Shown here: positions 35,684 to 35,748 of the stretch, piece by piece | Layout: every line of letters begins with the position of its first letter | Numbering within the stretch: the stretch's first letter is position 1 | DNA from: an uncultured bacterium | GTDB taxonomy: Bacteria > Cyanobacteriota > Vampirovibrionia > Gastranaerophilales > Gastranaerophilaceae | Length of the DNA: 35,748 nt | NCBI GenBank assembly: GCA_902802825.1 | Contig: CADCNV010000025.1 | Span: 1 to 35,748 of the forward strand | Reading direction: 5' to 3' | Notes under the pieces: generated by a model | Told to the model about the DNA's origin: nothing | What the model saw: only the letters and a program-made list of their open reading frames with translations | Databases searched by the model: none | Made by a program: the position numbers and the translations under genes

Positions 35684-35745
35684 GGAATTGAACCAAGGAC
35701 ACAGGGATTTTCAGTCCCTTGCTCTACCAACTGAGCTATTGCGGC
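35673..35745 (-). tRNA. tRNA-Phe (GAA)
   Basis: A complete 73-nt cloverleaf on the minus strand: acceptor GCCGCAA paired with TTGCGGC, discriminator A, D-arm GCTC/GAGC, and anticodon stem AGGGA/TCCCT with loop CTGAAAA (anticodon GAA). The variable loop is GTGTC and the T-arm CTTGG/CCGAG with loop TTCAATT. The 3' CCA is not encoded. A T-run follows directly. Confidence 0.96.
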
Positions 35746-35748
35746 ATA

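Noticed and set aside
35490..35702. 70-residue minus-strand frame over the tRNA
   Set aside because: It runs across the tRNA gene and repeats and has no family features.

Overview
The window is about 36 kb of AT-rich, gene-dense bacterial chromosome. No single marker names the organism, but several traits point to a non-photosynthetic relative of cyanobacteria (Melainabacteria/Vampirovibrionia, probably a gut-type Gastranaerophilales). These are a Ycf45-like AAA-R3H protein, a DprA-like Rossmann protein of the type found in cyanobacteria, a four-subunit ferredoxin-dependent 2-oxoacid oxidoreductase, and lineage-type proteins that begin MQVNS and carry a short Phe-containing motif. This assignment is inference.

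Layout. 1-1886: the C-terminal end of a probable metallopeptidase, then an atypical HNH-like protein. 1907-5483: the tRNA-modifying enzyme MtaB (minus), a membrane protein with the MQVNS leader (plus), a formyltransferase-like protein (plus) and a small coiled-coil protein (minus). 5565-8194: a minus-strand operon for a 2-oxoacid:ferredoxin oxidoreductase (ferredoxin, alpha, beta, gamma). 8378-14465: a 1571-residue coiled-coil protein that overlaps a GlcD-like FAD oxidase. 14466-16961: PcrA/UvrD helicase, sharing a palindromic promoter region with the divergent DprA-like gene (17048). 17668-18784: a repeat protein split by a +1 frameshift. 18773-21302: a second MQVNS protein and the Ycf45-like ATPase, separated by a long stem-loop.

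21653-23455 encodes a membrane-anchored nuclease-like fusion (SNase-like, Cys/His site, two phospholipase-D motifs, DxDN tail). Then come a probable RNA polymerase omega subunit, purine nucleoside phosphorylase and family-4 uracil-DNA glycosylase. 25300-30300 carries a large zinc-ribbon/pseudo-cyclase/pseudo-ATPase/TPR-like protein and glycogen synthase. 30339-32339 is an intact CHASE2 adenylate cyclase, divergent from KDPG aldolase and CsaB. The right end holds a possible GNAT-like protein, a hypothetical protein, a MITE/REP-like repeat, and a structured segment bounded by copies of the 3' end of tRNA-Phe.

Together the genes suggest an anaerobic or fermentative heterotroph: ferredoxin-linked 2-oxoacid oxidation, glycogen storage, KDPG cleavage, purine salvage and cAMP signalling. 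The most unusual items are the nuclease fusion, the apparently dead cyclase/STAND-like protein, the frameshifted gene, two putative leaderless promoters, the palindromic divergent promoter, and the repeats next to tRNA-Phe.
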